In this document: positions 45,484 to 54,671 of the stretch, in pieces
How positions within the stretch are numbered: the stretch's first letter is position 1
How the letters are laid out: each line of letters begins with the position of its first letter
NCBI GenBank assembly: GCA_902470805.1
Contig: CABRHX010000004.1
Location: 1-64,000, forward strand
DNA from: an uncultured Collinsella sp.
GTDB lineage: Bacteria; Actinomycetota; Coriobacteriia; Coriobacteriales; Coriobacteriaceae
Direction: 5' to 3'
DNA: 64,000 bases
Program-made: the position numbers and the translations under genes
Notes under the pieces: generated by a model
What the model saw: only the letters and a program-made list of their open reading frames with translations
The model's database searches: none
What the model was told of the DNA's origin: nothing

Positions 45484-47127
45484 TCACGCCCTATAAAACA
45501 CGTTATCGGCAAAGAAGTCGGCCGGCGGCTCCATGCAGGCAATCTCGCCGTCAAACATCATGACGACGTCGTCGGCTACCTGCTCGGCAAAGTCCAAATC
45601 GTGCGTAGCCATGATGACGGTGCCGCCAGCCTTCGCATGGTCACGCAGGGCGCGGGCAATGATGCGGCGGCTGAACAGGTCTAGACCCTTGGTGGGCTCA
45701 TCGAGCAATAGCAGTTCGGGGCCGATTAGCAGCAGTTTTGCCAATGCAAGCAGTTGACGCTGCCCGCCCGAAAGATCGTACGGATGGCGTCCATCCAGAC
45801 CCGACAACCCCAAGCTCGCCGCACGCTCCCGCGCCAAGTTCTCGTCATATCCGCAGGTCGAGGCCCATTCCATCAGCTCATCGCGAACCGTCTCGGCAAC
45901 CAGCAATGCTTTGGGATTCTGAGGCAGCAGCGCCGCCGAGGCCGCTCCGCGCACCATGCGGCCGCGCTGCAGCTTGGCGGTCTTCGCCAGCACCGAGAGC
46001 ATCGTCGACTTGCCGCAGCCGTTACCGCCAACAACCGCATGCACCGCACCGGCCGAAAACGACGCATCGAGCCCACGCAACACCCAGCCGGACGCTCGAT
46101 CGTAGCGAAACCAGCCTTCCGACAGGGTGGTAGCCGACCCGCCGTGCATTTTTTGGAGTATTCTGCTTCCATCCGTGCGCGAGAAGGCTTCCGAGCCGTT
46201 CTCGAGCGACGTTTGCGCCACAAATTCGGACGATTTGTCCAATTCCGAACTTTTTTTCGCGCTCGATACGTCCCCGGGCGGCTCCAGAGAACCCAAATTG
46301 TCCTCACGCCTGCTGAATACTCCGTTTTTTGCACATCGGATGGCACCCCACCCCAACATGTCATCGGAAAACAGCGATTCTCGGCGTCCCAAAGAAGACA
46401 TATCCGCCACCTCGCGCACGCGACCGCCCTCAATCCGGTGCGTACACGTCGCATACTCGAGCATCGGCCGCGGCTGATGCGTCGCCACAACAACCGTGCA
46501 GCCCAGCTCGCGATTCACACGAAACAGCGCGTGCAGGAAATTCTTCTCCGCAACCGGATCAAGCTGAGACGTGGGCTCGTCGAGCAGCAGCACGCGCGGG
46601 CGCAACGCCAGAACGGCCGCCAACGACAGCAACTGTTTGCGACCACCCGAAAGCGTGTCAGTATCGCGGTGAAGCCAATCTTCCAGCCCAAAGAAATAGC
46701 TGGTCTCAGCTACGCGACGGCGCATCTCATCACGTGCTAGCCCCAAGTTTTCCAGGCCAAACGCCATCTCGTGCCACACGGTTTCGCACACGATCTGGTT
46801 CTCGGGATCCTGGAACACATAGCCCACGCGCTCCGCCGATGCCCGCACATCCATGTCGGCGACGGGCTCGCCCAGCACGCGCAGCTCGCCGGAGCGCGTA
46901 CCCGCCGGCGCGATCTCGGGCTTGAGCAGCGACAGCAGCGTCGACTTGCCCGAACCGGTACCGCCAACAAGCAGTGCAAACGCACCTTGGGAAACACGCC
47001 AATCAAGCCCCTCGAGCACCGGTGCCTCGGCCCCGGGATAGGCAAAACTAAGGCCTCGCACCTCAATCGCCGGCGCGGCCGAGCCATATGCCACACCCGC
47101 CGCCGAGCTCCTATCCAACCGAGCCAT
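45484..47127 (-). CDS. Fused ECF transporter ATPases (EcfA-EcfA')
   Basis: 547 residues with two ABC domains. Domain 1 (about 8-235): GGTGSGKSTLLS, TLSGGRKQ, LLLDEPTSQLD. Domain 2 (about 335-540): GGNGCGKSTML, LSGGQRQ, LLLDEPTKGLD. This replaces the separate EcfA1 and EcfA2. The linker (about 262-328) is odd: it is encoded by a ~191-bp palindromic element (46144-46334) and reads Ser/Glu-rich with no family similarity. The start overlaps the EcfT stop by one base. Confidence 0.9.
   Translation of the reverse strand: MARLDRSSAAGVAYGSAAPAIEVRGLSFAYPGAEAPVLEGLDWRVSQGAFALLVGGTGSGKSTLLSLLKPEIAPAGTRSGELRVLGEPVADMDVRASAERVGYVFQDPENQIVCETVWHEMAFGLENLGLARDEMRRRVAETSYFFGLEDWLHRDTDTLSGGRKQLLSLAAVLALRPRVLLLDEPTSQLDPVAEKNFLHALFRVNRELGCTVVVATHQPRPMLEYATCTHRIEGGRVREVADMSSLGRRESLFSDDMLGWGAIRCAKNGVFSRREDNLGSLEPPGDVSSAKKSSELDKSSEFVAQTSLENGSEAFSRTDGSRILQKMHGGSATTLSEGWFRYDRASGWVLRGLDASFSAGAVHAVVGGNGCGKSTMLSVLAKTAKLQRGRMVRGAASAALLPQNPKALLVAETVRDELMEWASTCGYDENLARERAASLGLSGLDGRHPYDLSGGQRQLLALAKLLLIGPELLLLDEPTKGLDLFSRRIIARALRDHAKAGGTVIMATHDLDFAEQVADDVVMMFDGEIACMEPPADFFADNVFYRA
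46144..46334. repeat. 191-bp palindromic element inside the fused EcfA gene
   Basis: The ends 46144-46166 (GTGCATTTTTTGGAGTATTC and on) and 46312-46334 are inverted copies that match outside the T/A-run at GAGTATTC and GTGCA. Nested dyads occur inside, e.g. GGAC / GTCC around 46230. The element is read through in frame as the linker between the two ATPase domains. Confidence 0.65.
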
Positions 47128-48014
47128 CAGCCAAACCTCTTCTCATCAATCGCGTGCGACGCGCAAGGCAGCATCATCCAGGCAGCGTACACGACATAGC
47201 CCAGCCACGGCGCCGGCACCGATAGTTGCGGGTAAAACGAATACTGCATCGTCGCAGTCCACGCCACTGCCGTCGTGGCCATGCCAAACAGCGCAAGTCC
47301 AACCAGCGCGGCAACATCGCCGCGCCCCAGCCGATACCGCGCATACGTCGTTCGACGCGTCGCGGCGCCCCACCCACGGGAGCGCATGGCGTCCGCACGC
47401 TCCAGCGAATCTTCCATGCCCCAGCCCATCAACACGCTCGACGCCCGCAGGCGCGATCGCACGGGATCGGTGGGCGCGCGGCCCGGCACATCAATCGCAT
47501 CCTGCACCGCCAGCACCGTACGACCGCGGCGTAAAAACTGCGGGATAAGCCTCATGCACATCGAGATCATGAGCGCAATCACCGGTGCGGCATTGCCCAG
47601 CAGCGCGAGCACCTTGTCGTATTCGAGCATCGACGCCGCGGCCTCAAACCACAGCACGCTCGCCACAAACAGCCCGCCCATGCACAGGCCGTATACCATG
47701 CTTTCCAGATACACCGCGCGCATGCCAATACGGAACAGCTCCGTCGAGCCCGAGGCGCTAAACAGCGGATTGACCAGCGCGATAATCAAAATCACCGGCA
47801 GCTGCCAGCGGAGTGCGCCCAGCGTGCGGGCAGCCCCGCGCGTCGCAAATCCATACGCCAGCCCGCCCGCAAGTGACAGCGCAATCAGCACCGGCTGCAT
47901 CGAGAACATGGTGAGCCCCAGCGTCAGCACCATGTAGAGGGCCGGCACAGCCGGATGCGACATCGAGAATGCCGCGACGGGCTCGCCGCCAAACTCCTCT
48001 TGTATGTTGTCCAC
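47127..48014 (-). CDS. ECF transporter transmembrane component (EcfT)
   Basis: 295 residues with five or six membrane helices and the coupling-helix region near RGRTVLAVQDAIDVPGRAPT and ADAMRSRGWG, where EcfT proteins have their Ala-Arg-Gly motifs. It connects the ATPases with the S component. GTG 48014 with GGGGG 6 nt upstream is preferred; longer in-frame readings enter the glmU promoter region. The stop overlaps the EcfA start. Confidence 0.85.
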   Translation of the reverse strand: MDNIQEEFGGEPVAAFSMSHPAVPALYMVLTLGLTMFSMQPVLIALSLAGGLAYGFATRGAARTLGALRWQLPVILIIALVNPLFSASGSTELFRIGMRAVYLESMVYGLCMGGLFVASVLWFEAAASMLEYDKVLALLGNAAPVIALMISMCMRLIPQFLRRGRTVLAVQDAIDVPGRAPTDPVRSRLRASSVLMGWGMEDSLERADAMRSRGWGAATRRTTYARYRLGRGDVAALVGLALFGMATTAVAWTATMQYSFYPQLSVPAPWLGYVVYAAWMMLPCASHAIDEKRFG

Positions 48015-48213
48015 GGGCACCCCCGTCCCCTCGCTCAAACGACAGCTCCGCAGCACCGCCAACGCCGCACGCAAGCAGCGCAAACGCCACGCCGGCGGCA
48101 CCGACATCGGCCGCCATGAGCCAATCGCTACGCGCTCAACATATGCCTGCGGTATCATATTGCGCCGTGTATCGTTTCCAAACACACGTCTCTATAACGT
48201 AACAGGAGATCAC

Positions 48214-49626
48214 ATGGACGCAACCGCAATTATCCTCGCTGCCGGCGAGGGCACCCGCATGAAGTCGAACCACTGCAAGGTTTCGCACAAGATCCTGGGC
48301 AAGCCCATGGTCCAGTGGATCGTCGACGCCACCATCAAGGCCGGCTGCAGCCGCGTCGTGGTCGTCATCGGCAGCCACGCCGACGAGATGCGCGCCCTCA
48401 TCGACGGCGCCTATGCCAACAGCGCCACCAAGGTCGAGTGCGTTGAGCAGACCGAGCGCCTGGGCACCGGTCACGCCGTGAAGGTCGCGCTCGAGGCCCG
48501 CGGCATCACGCAAGGCCCCGTCGTCGTGCTCAACGGCGACCTGCCGCTCATCACCGCCGACACCGTCGCCAAGTTCGCGCAGACCGTCGCCACCGGCGAG
48601 CTCGCCTGCACCGTCATGACCATGACCCCGCCCGACCCCTTCGGCTACGGCCGCATCAAGCTGGGTGCCGACGGCCAGATCGAACGCATCATCGAGCAGA
48701 AGGACTGCACACCCGAGCAGGCCGCCACGCTGCTCGAGTGCAACGCCGGCTGCTACGCCTTCGACGGCGCGCAGCTCGCCGCGCACATTGACGAGATCGG
48801 CAACGACAACGCGCAGTCCGAGTACTATCTGCCCGACATGCTCGAGATCCTCAAGGGCCACGGCCAGGCAGTCTCCATCTTCCACTGCGATGACTACCGC
48901 GACGGCCTGGGCGTCAACAGCCGCATCCAGCTCGCGCAGCTCACCGCCATCGCGCGCGACCGCATCAACGAGCACTGGATGGCCGAGGGCGTTACCTTCA
49001 TCGACCCCACGCAGGCCTGGATCGGCCCCGACGCCACCATCGGCCGCGACACCGTCGTGTGGCCGCAGACGCACCTGATCGGCCACGTCACCGTGGGCGA
49101 GGAGTGCCAGCTCGGCCCCAACAGCCGTCTCACCGACACCACCGTCGGCAGCGGCTGCATCATCGATGAGACCATCGCCATCGAGGCCGTCATCGAGAAC
49201 GGCGTCGACTGCGGCCCGCGCGCCTACCTGCGCCCGGGTACCCACATGCTCGACGGCTCCAAGGCCGGCACGCACGTGGAGATCAAGAAGTCCACGATCG
49301 GCGAGGGCTCCAAGGTGCCGCACCTGTCCTACATCGGCGACACGACCATGGGCTCCGGCGTCAACGTGGGCGCCGGCTCCATCACCTGCAACTACGACGG
49401 CGTACACAAGCACAAAACCGTCATCGGCAAGGATGCCTTCATCGGTTCCGATACCATGATGGTCGCGCCCGCCCAGATTGGCGACGGCGCGCTCGTGGCC
49501 GCCGGCTCCGTCATCACTGAGCCGGTCCCGGCAGACGCACTCGGTCTGGGCCGCGCCCGTCAGGTAAATATTGAGGGCTGGGCCGCCGATTATCGCCGCC
49601 GCCTGCACGAGGACGACGAGGTATAA
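48214..49626 (+). CDS. glmU: Bifunctional GlmU: N-acetylglucosamine-1-P uridyltransferase / glucosamine-1-P acetyltransferase
   Basis: 470 residues. N-terminal pyrophosphorylase (about 1-230) with LAAGEGTRMKS and LNGDLPL. C-terminal left-handed beta-helix (about 250-450) with hexapeptide repeats and GAGSITCNYDGVHKHKT, the acetyl-CoA/active-site stretch. It makes UDP-GlcNAc for peptidoglycan. ATG 48214 has AGGAG 8 nt upstream. A terminator follows. Confidence 0.95.
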   Translation: MDATAIILAAGEGTRMKSNHCKVSHKILGKPMVQWIVDATIKAGCSRVVVVIGSHADEMRALIDGAYANSATKVECVEQTERLGTGHAVKVALEARGITQGPVVVLNGDLPLITADTVAKFAQTVATGELACTVMTMTPPDPFGYGRIKLGADGQIERIIEQKDCTPEQAATLLECNAGCYAFDGAQLAAHIDEIGNDNAQSEYYLPDMLEILKGHGQAVSIFHCDDYRDGLGVNSRIQLAQLTAIARDRINEHWMAEGVTFIDPTQAWIGPDATIGRDTVVWPQTHLIGHVTVGEECQLGPNSRLTDTTVGSGCIIDETIAIEAVIENGVDCGPRAYLRPGTHMLDGSKAGTHVEIKKSTIGEGSKVPHLSYIGDTTMGSGVNVGAGSITCNYDGVHKHKTVIGKDAFIGSDTMMVAPAQIGDGALVAAGSVITEPVPADALGLGRARQVNIEGWAADYRRRLHEDDEV

Positions 49627-49643
49627 CGTTTTACCAAGCATCT

Positions 49644-49676
49644 AAGGAGCCGCTTCCGTGGGGACGGCTCCTTTTT
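49644..49676 (+). terminator. Rho-independent terminator of glmU
   Basis: Stem AAGGAGCCG / CGGCTCCTT followed by TTTT. Confidence 0.9.
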
Positions 49677-49817
49677 CTATGCTGACCTGCGCGGCCGGAT
49701 GAGTGGTCGGTTCGTGTCCGTTGACGGTAAAGACGTTATCAAGACTCGATAAACCCCGCCGCGCGGTTACAATGCAACAAGGCATCTATATGGCATTCGA
49801 TATAAAGGAGAAGGGTA

Positions 49818-50804
49818 ATGCCGATTAATGATCCCGAGAAGTCGGAGAATATGCGCAAGTCCATCCGCGTGTATTCCGGTTCCTCCAACCGTCCCCTCGC
49901 TCAGAAGATCGCTGAGTTCCTTGGGGTCGAGCTTTCGGGCCTTACGCTAAAGCAGTTCGCCAACGGTGAGATTTACGCCCGCTACGACGAGACCGTCCGC
50001 GGCGCCGACGTCTTCCTGATTCAGTCCGTGGCCGGCGGCAACGTCAACGACATGCTCATGGAGCTGCTCATCGCCACCGACGCTGCCAAGCGCGCATCCG
50101 CCCGCTCCATCACCGCCGTTATCACCCACTACGGCTATGCCCGCCAGGACCGCAAGGCCGGCCCGCGCGAGCCCATCACCGCCCGCCTCGTCGCCAACCT
50201 GCTCGAGCGCGCCGGCGTCAACCGCATCATCACCCTCGACCTGCACCAGGGCCAGATTCAGGGCTTCTTCGATATCCCGGTTAACCACCTGTCCGCGCTG
50301 CCGCTGTTTGGCCAGTACTACAACGACATGCACTTCGACACCGACAACCTGGTTGTCGTCTCCCCCGATGTGGGCCGCGCCAAGGCCGCCAAGAAGCTGT
50401 CCGACATGCTCGGCTGCGACCTGGCCATCGCCCACAAGGGCCGTCCGCGCCACAACGCCGCCGAGGTCATGGGCATCATCGGTGACATCAAGGGCAAGAC
50501 CTGCATCATCAACGACGACATGATCGACACCGCTGGCACCCTGTGCGCCAACGTCAAGGAGCTCAAGGCTATGGGCGCTGGCGATATCTACGTCTGCGCC
50601 ACCCACGGCATCTTCTCCGGTCCGGCCATCGAGCGTCTGAACGACGCCCCCATCGTCGAGTGCCTCGTCACCGACGCCATTCCCGTCGAGGTCGGTGGCA
50701 AGATCAAGACCATCTCGGTCGCCGAGGAGTTCGCTCAGGCCATCTCCGCCGTTTACCACGAGGAGCCCGTCTCCACGCTCGTCGGCGGCGACTTCGCGCT
50801 GTAG
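49818..50804 (+). CDS. prs: Ribose-phosphate pyrophosphokinase
   Basis: 328 residues. It makes PRPP from ribose-5-P and ATP for nucleotide, His and Trp synthesis. Motifs: FANGEIYARYDETVRG, TLDLHQGQIQGFFDIP, and the PRPP loop NDDMIDTAGTL. AAAGGAGAAGGG precedes the ATG, and a TACAAT box lies at 49768-49773. It lies next to glmU, as in many Gram-positive bacteria. Confidence 0.95.
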   Translation: MPINDPEKSENMRKSIRVYSGSSNRPLAQKIAEFLGVELSGLTLKQFANGEIYARYDETVRGADVFLIQSVAGGNVNDMLMELLIATDAAKRASARSITAVITHYGYARQDRKAGPREPITARLVANLLERAGVNRIITLDLHQGQIQGFFDIPVNHLSALPLFGQYYNDMHFDTDNLVVVSPDVGRAKAAKKLSDMLGCDLAIAHKGRPRHNAAEVMGIIGDIKGKTCIINDDMIDTAGTLCANVKELKAMGAGDIYVCATHGIFSGPAIERLNDAPIVECLVTDAIPVEVGGKIKTISVAEEFAQAISAVYHEEPVSTLVGGDFAL

Positions 50805-50827
50805 TCGCTCGACCCTCGCATCCCTCC

Positions 50828-50932
50828 GGAAGCCCCGGACACGCCTGCGGGGTTATCACGCGAACGTCCTCGCCGCTTTGCGGCTGCGGGATGTTCGCTT
50901 TGATAACCCCTCCCGGCGTGTCCGGGGCTTCC
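50828..50932. terminator. Long nested hairpin after prs
   Basis: 105 bp: outer arms GGAAGCCCCGGACACGCC and its complement (18 bp, perfect), inner arms GGGGTTATCA / TGATAACCCC and GCGAAC / GTTCGC. It has no U-tract right after it. Far larger than a normal terminator, it may be another palindromic repeat acting as one. Confidence 0.75.
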
Positions 50933-51046
50933 TGCTGTCTCGGGGCAGCTGTTTTCTGAAATGACTTTGCTGCAACCTTTCCTCGCCTTCGGCGGGCGTG
51001 GTAGCCTTTGTCGTTGATTGAACTTTTGTGTAACGAAAGGATGAAC

Positions 51047-51676
51047 ATGGCAGCTGCACAGCCGCTTAAGATTCGCATGGTTGCCGGACTTGGCAACCCT
51101 GGCGATGAGTATGCCGAGACCCGCCACAACGCCGGTTTTAAGGCGATCGACGAGCTGGCCCGTCAGGCCGGCGTCACGTACTGGAAAAACCAAGCAGGCG
51201 CCGAGGTCGCGCTCATCAATATCAACGATGCCGAGGAAGAGGGCGGCAAGCGCCAGATCGTGCTGGTCAAGCCGCAGTCGTACATGAATACCTCGGGTGG
51301 CCCCATCTCCAAGCTTTGCCGCGAATACAAAATCAAGGCCGAGGAGCTACTCGTAATCCACGACGAGCTCGATATTCCCGCCGGCGACGTGCGTGTTAAG
51401 GTGGGCGGCGGCCATGCTGGCCATAACGGCCTGCGCTCCATCATCGACAAGATGGGCAGCCGCGACTTTAGCCGTATCCGCACCGGCATCGGCAACCCTC
51501 CCGGCAAGATGGCCGTGGCAGACTACGTGCTCAAGCAGCTGCGCGCCCGCGAAGCCGAGGATTTCCAGGACACCTGCGCCCGCGCCGCAGATGCCGCCGG
51601 TCTGGCCATCGTCCACGGCGTAATCTACGCCCGCGATCACGTAAACGGCGCCGCTTCCGCCAACGGGAAGCACTAA
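51047..51676 (+). CDS. pth: Peptidyl-tRNA hydrolase
   Basis: 209 residues. It recycles peptidyl-tRNA. GLGNPGDEYAETRHNAGF contains the catalytic His, QSYMNTSG and HDELDIPAGD are family motifs, and GHNGLRSI completes the site. ATG 51047 has AAAGG 6 nt upstream; ATG 51041 is possible. Confidence 0.94.
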   Translation: MAAAQPLKIRMVAGLGNPGDEYAETRHNAGFKAIDELARQAGVTYWKNQAGAEVALININDAEEEGGKRQIVLVKPQSYMNTSGGPISKLCREYKIKAEELLVIHDELDIPAGDVRVKVGGGHAGHNGLRSIIDKMGSRDFSRIRTGIGNPPGKMAVADYVLKQLRAREAEDFQDTCARAADAAGLAIVHGVIYARDHVNGAASANGKH

Positions 51677-51688
51677 AACCTACCATTT

Positions 51689-51866
51689 AGGGACAGGTTT
51701 ATTTTGGCAGCTTTTATCTGCGGAAACGCCGCAGTCGATACATCGCAATAAACATGCTGCCACCATACATGCATAACGCCCCAAAGGGGGCCGGCCTCAA
51801 CGAAGCGCGAGGCCGGCCCCCTTTGCCGTTTTGCCTGATAAAACCGACCAAAATAAACCTGTCCCT
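51689..51866. repeat. GGGACAG element enclosing a terminator
   Basis: Perfect 19-bp outer arms AGGGACAGGTTTATTTTGG (51689-51707) and complement (51848-51866). Inside is a perfect 16-bp stem, AAAGGGGGCCGGCCTC (51783-51798 with 51809-51824), that probably terminates pth. Confidence 0.85.
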
Positions 51867-52037
51867 TTTTGGCAGGTCACTTTTCCCGCCTGCCAAAGAT
51901 ACACGTAAGCGACATTGCCATGAGGGTATAATTTGCACCGTATGTCTGCACAACGCCTGTGCGCGTACGGTTTTACTCGGGCTACCGTCCATTTCCGTGG
52001 AGGCACGGTTCGGCAGCCCTAACAAGAGAGGGGTTCT

Positions 52038-52877
52038 ATGTATAAGATCCTGGAGAAGACGCAGTTCTCGGAGAAGGTGTTCAAGTTCCGCATCGAGGCG
52101 CCCGCAATCGCCAAGCATGCGCACGCTGGACAGTTCCTCATGGTTCGCGCCAACGAGACGGGCGAGCGTGTCCCGTTTACCTTAGCTGGCTGGAACGGTG
52201 ACGAGGGCTGGGTCGAGTTCATCTTCATGGTGATCGGCAAGACCACCGAGATGCTTTCCACCTACGAGGCCGGCGAGTCGCTGCGCGACGTCGTGGGCCC
52301 GCTGGGCGTTCCCACCGAGATGGCCGAGGGCCCCTGCGCCGTCATTGGCGGCGGCGTCGGCCTGGCAATTGCCTTCCCGGTCGCCAAGCACCTGGTCGAG
52401 ACCGGCCACGAGGTGCACGCCATCATGGGCGCCCGCACCAAGGACCTCCTGCTCATGGAGGACCAGTTCCGCGAGCTCCTCGACGAGGACCACATCCACA
52501 TCACCACTGACGACGGTTCCTACGGCGAGCAGGGCGTTGTCACCGCTCCGCTGGAGCGCCTGCTGCAGGACAAGGCCGTGAGCCAGGTCTTCTGCGTCGG
52601 CCCCGTTCCGATGATGAAGTTCTCGACCCTCACCGCCCAGAAGTACGACACCCCCATCACCGCGTCGCTCAACCCCATCATGGTTGACGGCACCGGCATG
52701 TGCGGCTGCTGCCGCGTCGAGGTGGGCGGCGTGACCAAGTTCGCTTGCGTCGACGGCCCCGACTTCGATGCCACCCTGGTCGACTGGGATGACCTTCGTG
52801 CCCGCCAGGCCGCTTACCGTTCCGAAGAGGGCGAGTCCCTCAAGGCCTATGAGGAAAAGAGCTGCGCATGCCACTAG
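52038..52877 (+). CDS. nfnA: NfnA-like FAD/NAD-binding subunit of ferredoxin:NADP+ transhydrogenase
   Basis: 279 residues of the ferredoxin-NADP reductase family (also called sulfide dehydrogenase SudB). FAD domain 1-~95 (RVPFTLAGW), NAD domain ~100-215 (GGGVGLAIAFPVAKHL), and a C-terminal [2Fe-2S] cysteine cluster MCGCCRVEVGG. It overlaps the next gene by 10 bp, and together they form NfnAB, which bifurcates electrons between NADPH, NAD+ and ferredoxin. GAGAGGGG precedes the ATG. Confidence 0.88.
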   Translation: MYKILEKTQFSEKVFKFRIEAPAIAKHAHAGQFLMVRANETGERVPFTLAGWNGDEGWVEFIFMVIGKTTEMLSTYEAGESLRDVVGPLGVPTEMAEGPCAVIGGGVGLAIAFPVAKHLVETGHEVHAIMGARTKDLLLMEDQFRELLDEDHIHITTDDGSYGEQGVVTAPLERLLQDKAVSQVFCVGPVPMMKFSTLTAQKYDTPITASLNPIMVDGTGMCGCCRVEVGGVTKFACVDGPDFDATLVDWDDLRARQAAYRSEEGESLKAYEEKSCACH

Positions 52878-54277
52878 TTAACGGTCGTTTCGTTGCCGAT
52901 ATGAAGTCGCCCCGCACCCCCGATAACGAGGAGCCGGCTGCCGAGCGCGCCTGCGACTTCCGCCCCGTCGACAAGGGCTTCACCGAGGAGATGGCGCTGG
53001 CCGAGGCCGAGCGCTGCCTCAACTGCAAGAAGCCGTTCTGTGTTGAGGGCTGCCCCGTCAACATCAACATTCCCCGCTTTATCGAGCAGATCCGCGCGAA
53101 GGACTTCGGCGGCGCTCTCGATACCATCCGCGAGGACTCCATGCTTCCCGCCATCTGCGGCCGCGTCTGCCCGCAGGAGAACCAGTGCGAGGGCAAGTGC
53201 ATCCGTGGTAAGAAGTCCGAGCCCGTGGCCATCGGCCAGCTCGAGCGCTTCCTGGGTGATCGCCCCGAGCTCGCTTCCACGCCCAAGATGGCTCCCAAGA
53301 ACGGCAAGAAGGTCGCCGTCGTCGGCTCCGGCCCGTCCGGCATCACCTGCGCCGGCGAGCTCGCCCGCAACGGCTTTGACGTTACCGTCTTTGAGGCCTT
53401 CTTTACCGGCGGCGGCGTGCTGGTCTACGGCATCCCCGAGTTCCGTCTGCCCAAGGCAGTCGTCAAGCGCGAGATTGACGGCCTGGAGGACATGGGTGTC
53501 AAGTTTGAGTACAACTCCGTCGTGGGCAACATGGCCACGGCCGAGGAGCTGTTCGAGCAGGGCTTCGACGCCATCTACGTGGCGACCGGCGCTGGCCTGC
53601 CCAAGTTCCTCAACGTCCCCGGCGAGAACCTGCCCAACGTCTTCTTCGCGAACGAGTACCTCACCCGCGTGAACCTGATGAAGGCCAACAAGTTCCCCGA
53701 GTACGACACCCCCACCAAGCACGGCAAGAACGTCGTTGTCTTTGGTGGCGGCAACGTGGCTATGGACGCCGTCCGTACCGCCAAGCGTCTGGGCGCCGAG
53801 CACGCCATCATCGCCTACCGTCGTACCGAGGACGAGATGCCCTGCCGTCGTGCCGAGCTGCACCACGCCAAGGCCGAGGGCGTCGAGGTTCTGCCGCTCG
53901 TTTCCCCGCTCGAGTTTGTCGCTGGCGAGGACGGCTCCGTGTGCGCCGTCAAGGTCCAGAAGATGGAGCTCGGCGAGCCTGACGAGTCCGGCCGTCGTCG
54001 CCCGGTGCCCATCGAGGGCGCCATCGAGGAGATCCCCTGCGACGTCGCGATCTCGGCTATCGGCACAAACGCCAACCCCTTCGCAAAGAAGATCGGCGGC
54101 AAGATGGAGCTCAACAAGTGGGGCTACATCGTCGCCGACGAGGAGACCGGCCAGACCACCGATCCCCGCATCTGGGCCGGCGGCGACATCGTCACCGGTG
54201 CCGCTACGGTCATTCTGGCGATGGGCGCCGGCAAGAAGGCCGCCGCTTCGATCACCAAGAGCTTGCTGGGCGAGTAA
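52868..54277 (+). CDS. nfnB: NfnB-like subunit (glutamate-synthase small-subunit family)
   Basis: 469 residues. N-terminal [4Fe-4S] domain (CLNCKKPFCVEGCP, CGRVCPQENQCEGKC), then two dinucleotide-binding domains (VVGSGPSGITCAGEL; VFGGGNVAMDAVRTAKRLG). It is homologous to GltD/SudA, but no large GltB subunit lies nearby and nfnA is directly coupled, so NfnAB is more likely than glutamate synthase. It links with the Ech hydrogenase through ferredoxin. Confidence 0.88.
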   Translation: MPLVNGRFVADMKSPRTPDNEEPAAERACDFRPVDKGFTEEMALAEAERCLNCKKPFCVEGCPVNINIPRFIEQIRAKDFGGALDTIREDSMLPAICGRVCPQENQCEGKCIRGKKSEPVAIGQLERFLGDRPELASTPKMAPKNGKKVAVVGSGPSGITCAGELARNGFDVTVFEAFFTGGGVLVYGIPEFRLPKAVVKREIDGLEDMGVKFEYNSVVGNMATAEELFEQGFDAIYVATGAGLPKFLNVPGENLPNVFFANEYLTRVNLMKANKFPEYDTPTKHGKNVVVFGGGNVAMDAVRTAKRLGAEHAIIAYRRTEDEMPCRRAELHHAKAEGVEVLPLVSPLEFVAGEDGSVCAVKVQKMELGEPDESGRRRPVPIEGAIEEIPCDVAISAIGTNANPFAKKIGGKMELNKWGYIVADEETGQTTDPRIWAGGDIVTGAATVILAMGAGKKAAASITKSLLGE

Positions 54278-54305
54278 TCACCTACAGCGCTAGCCATCAA
54301 ACGGC

Positions 54306-54343
54306 AAAGTCCCCGTCGAGCACACGCCCGGCGGGGACTTTTT
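54306..54343 (+). terminator. Terminator of nfnAB
   Basis: Stem AAAGTCCCCG / CGGGGACTTT followed by TTTC. Confidence 0.88.
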
Positions 54344-54356
54344 CTATGCCGGCCGC

Positions 54357-54399
54357 CCAAACCACCACAAAGGGGACAGGCACTTTTGTGGTGGTTTGG
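54357..54399. repeat. CCACCACAAAGG / GGACAG palindrome
   Basis: Perfect 15-bp arms CCAAACCACCACAAA and complement with GGGGACAGG in the loop. Confidence 0.85.
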
Positions 54400-54418
54400 G
54401 ACTTGCTTGCTCGTTTTG

Positions 54419-54634
54419 TCTCAATCTGTAACACCTGGAGCCCGTTGAGCCTTGTAGTTGTTGCAGATCGAGATATTGTGCCAGCCGCCCCCGCTTTGTC
54501 TCAATCTGTAACAGTTAGAGGTCAAATTCCCCGCTTGGTGTTACAGATCGAGACATTAGATTGGCGGCCATTCGGTTCATCTCAATCTGTAACATCTAGA
54601 GGCGTTTTGGGCAGTTTGGTGTTACAGATTGAGA
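54419..54634. repeat. Second alternating 15-bp arm array, 40-bp pitch (three units)
   Basis: Forward arms TCTCAATCTGTAACA start at 54419, 54499 and 54580; reverse arms start at 54459, 54539 and 54620. Each pair is 40 bp apart and units are 80-81 bp apart, the same geometry as the 37.3-kb array. Arms vary by one base (TGTTGCAG in the first unit). Confidence 0.9.
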
Positions 54635-54671
54635 TTTTGCTGAGGCCGAGAACGAGAGCCGTCACCCAGCT

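Noticed and set aside
52868..54277. Glutamate synthase small subunit
   Set aside because: No GltB is nearby, and the gene is coupled to an NfnA-type reductase subunit; NfnAB is the better reading.
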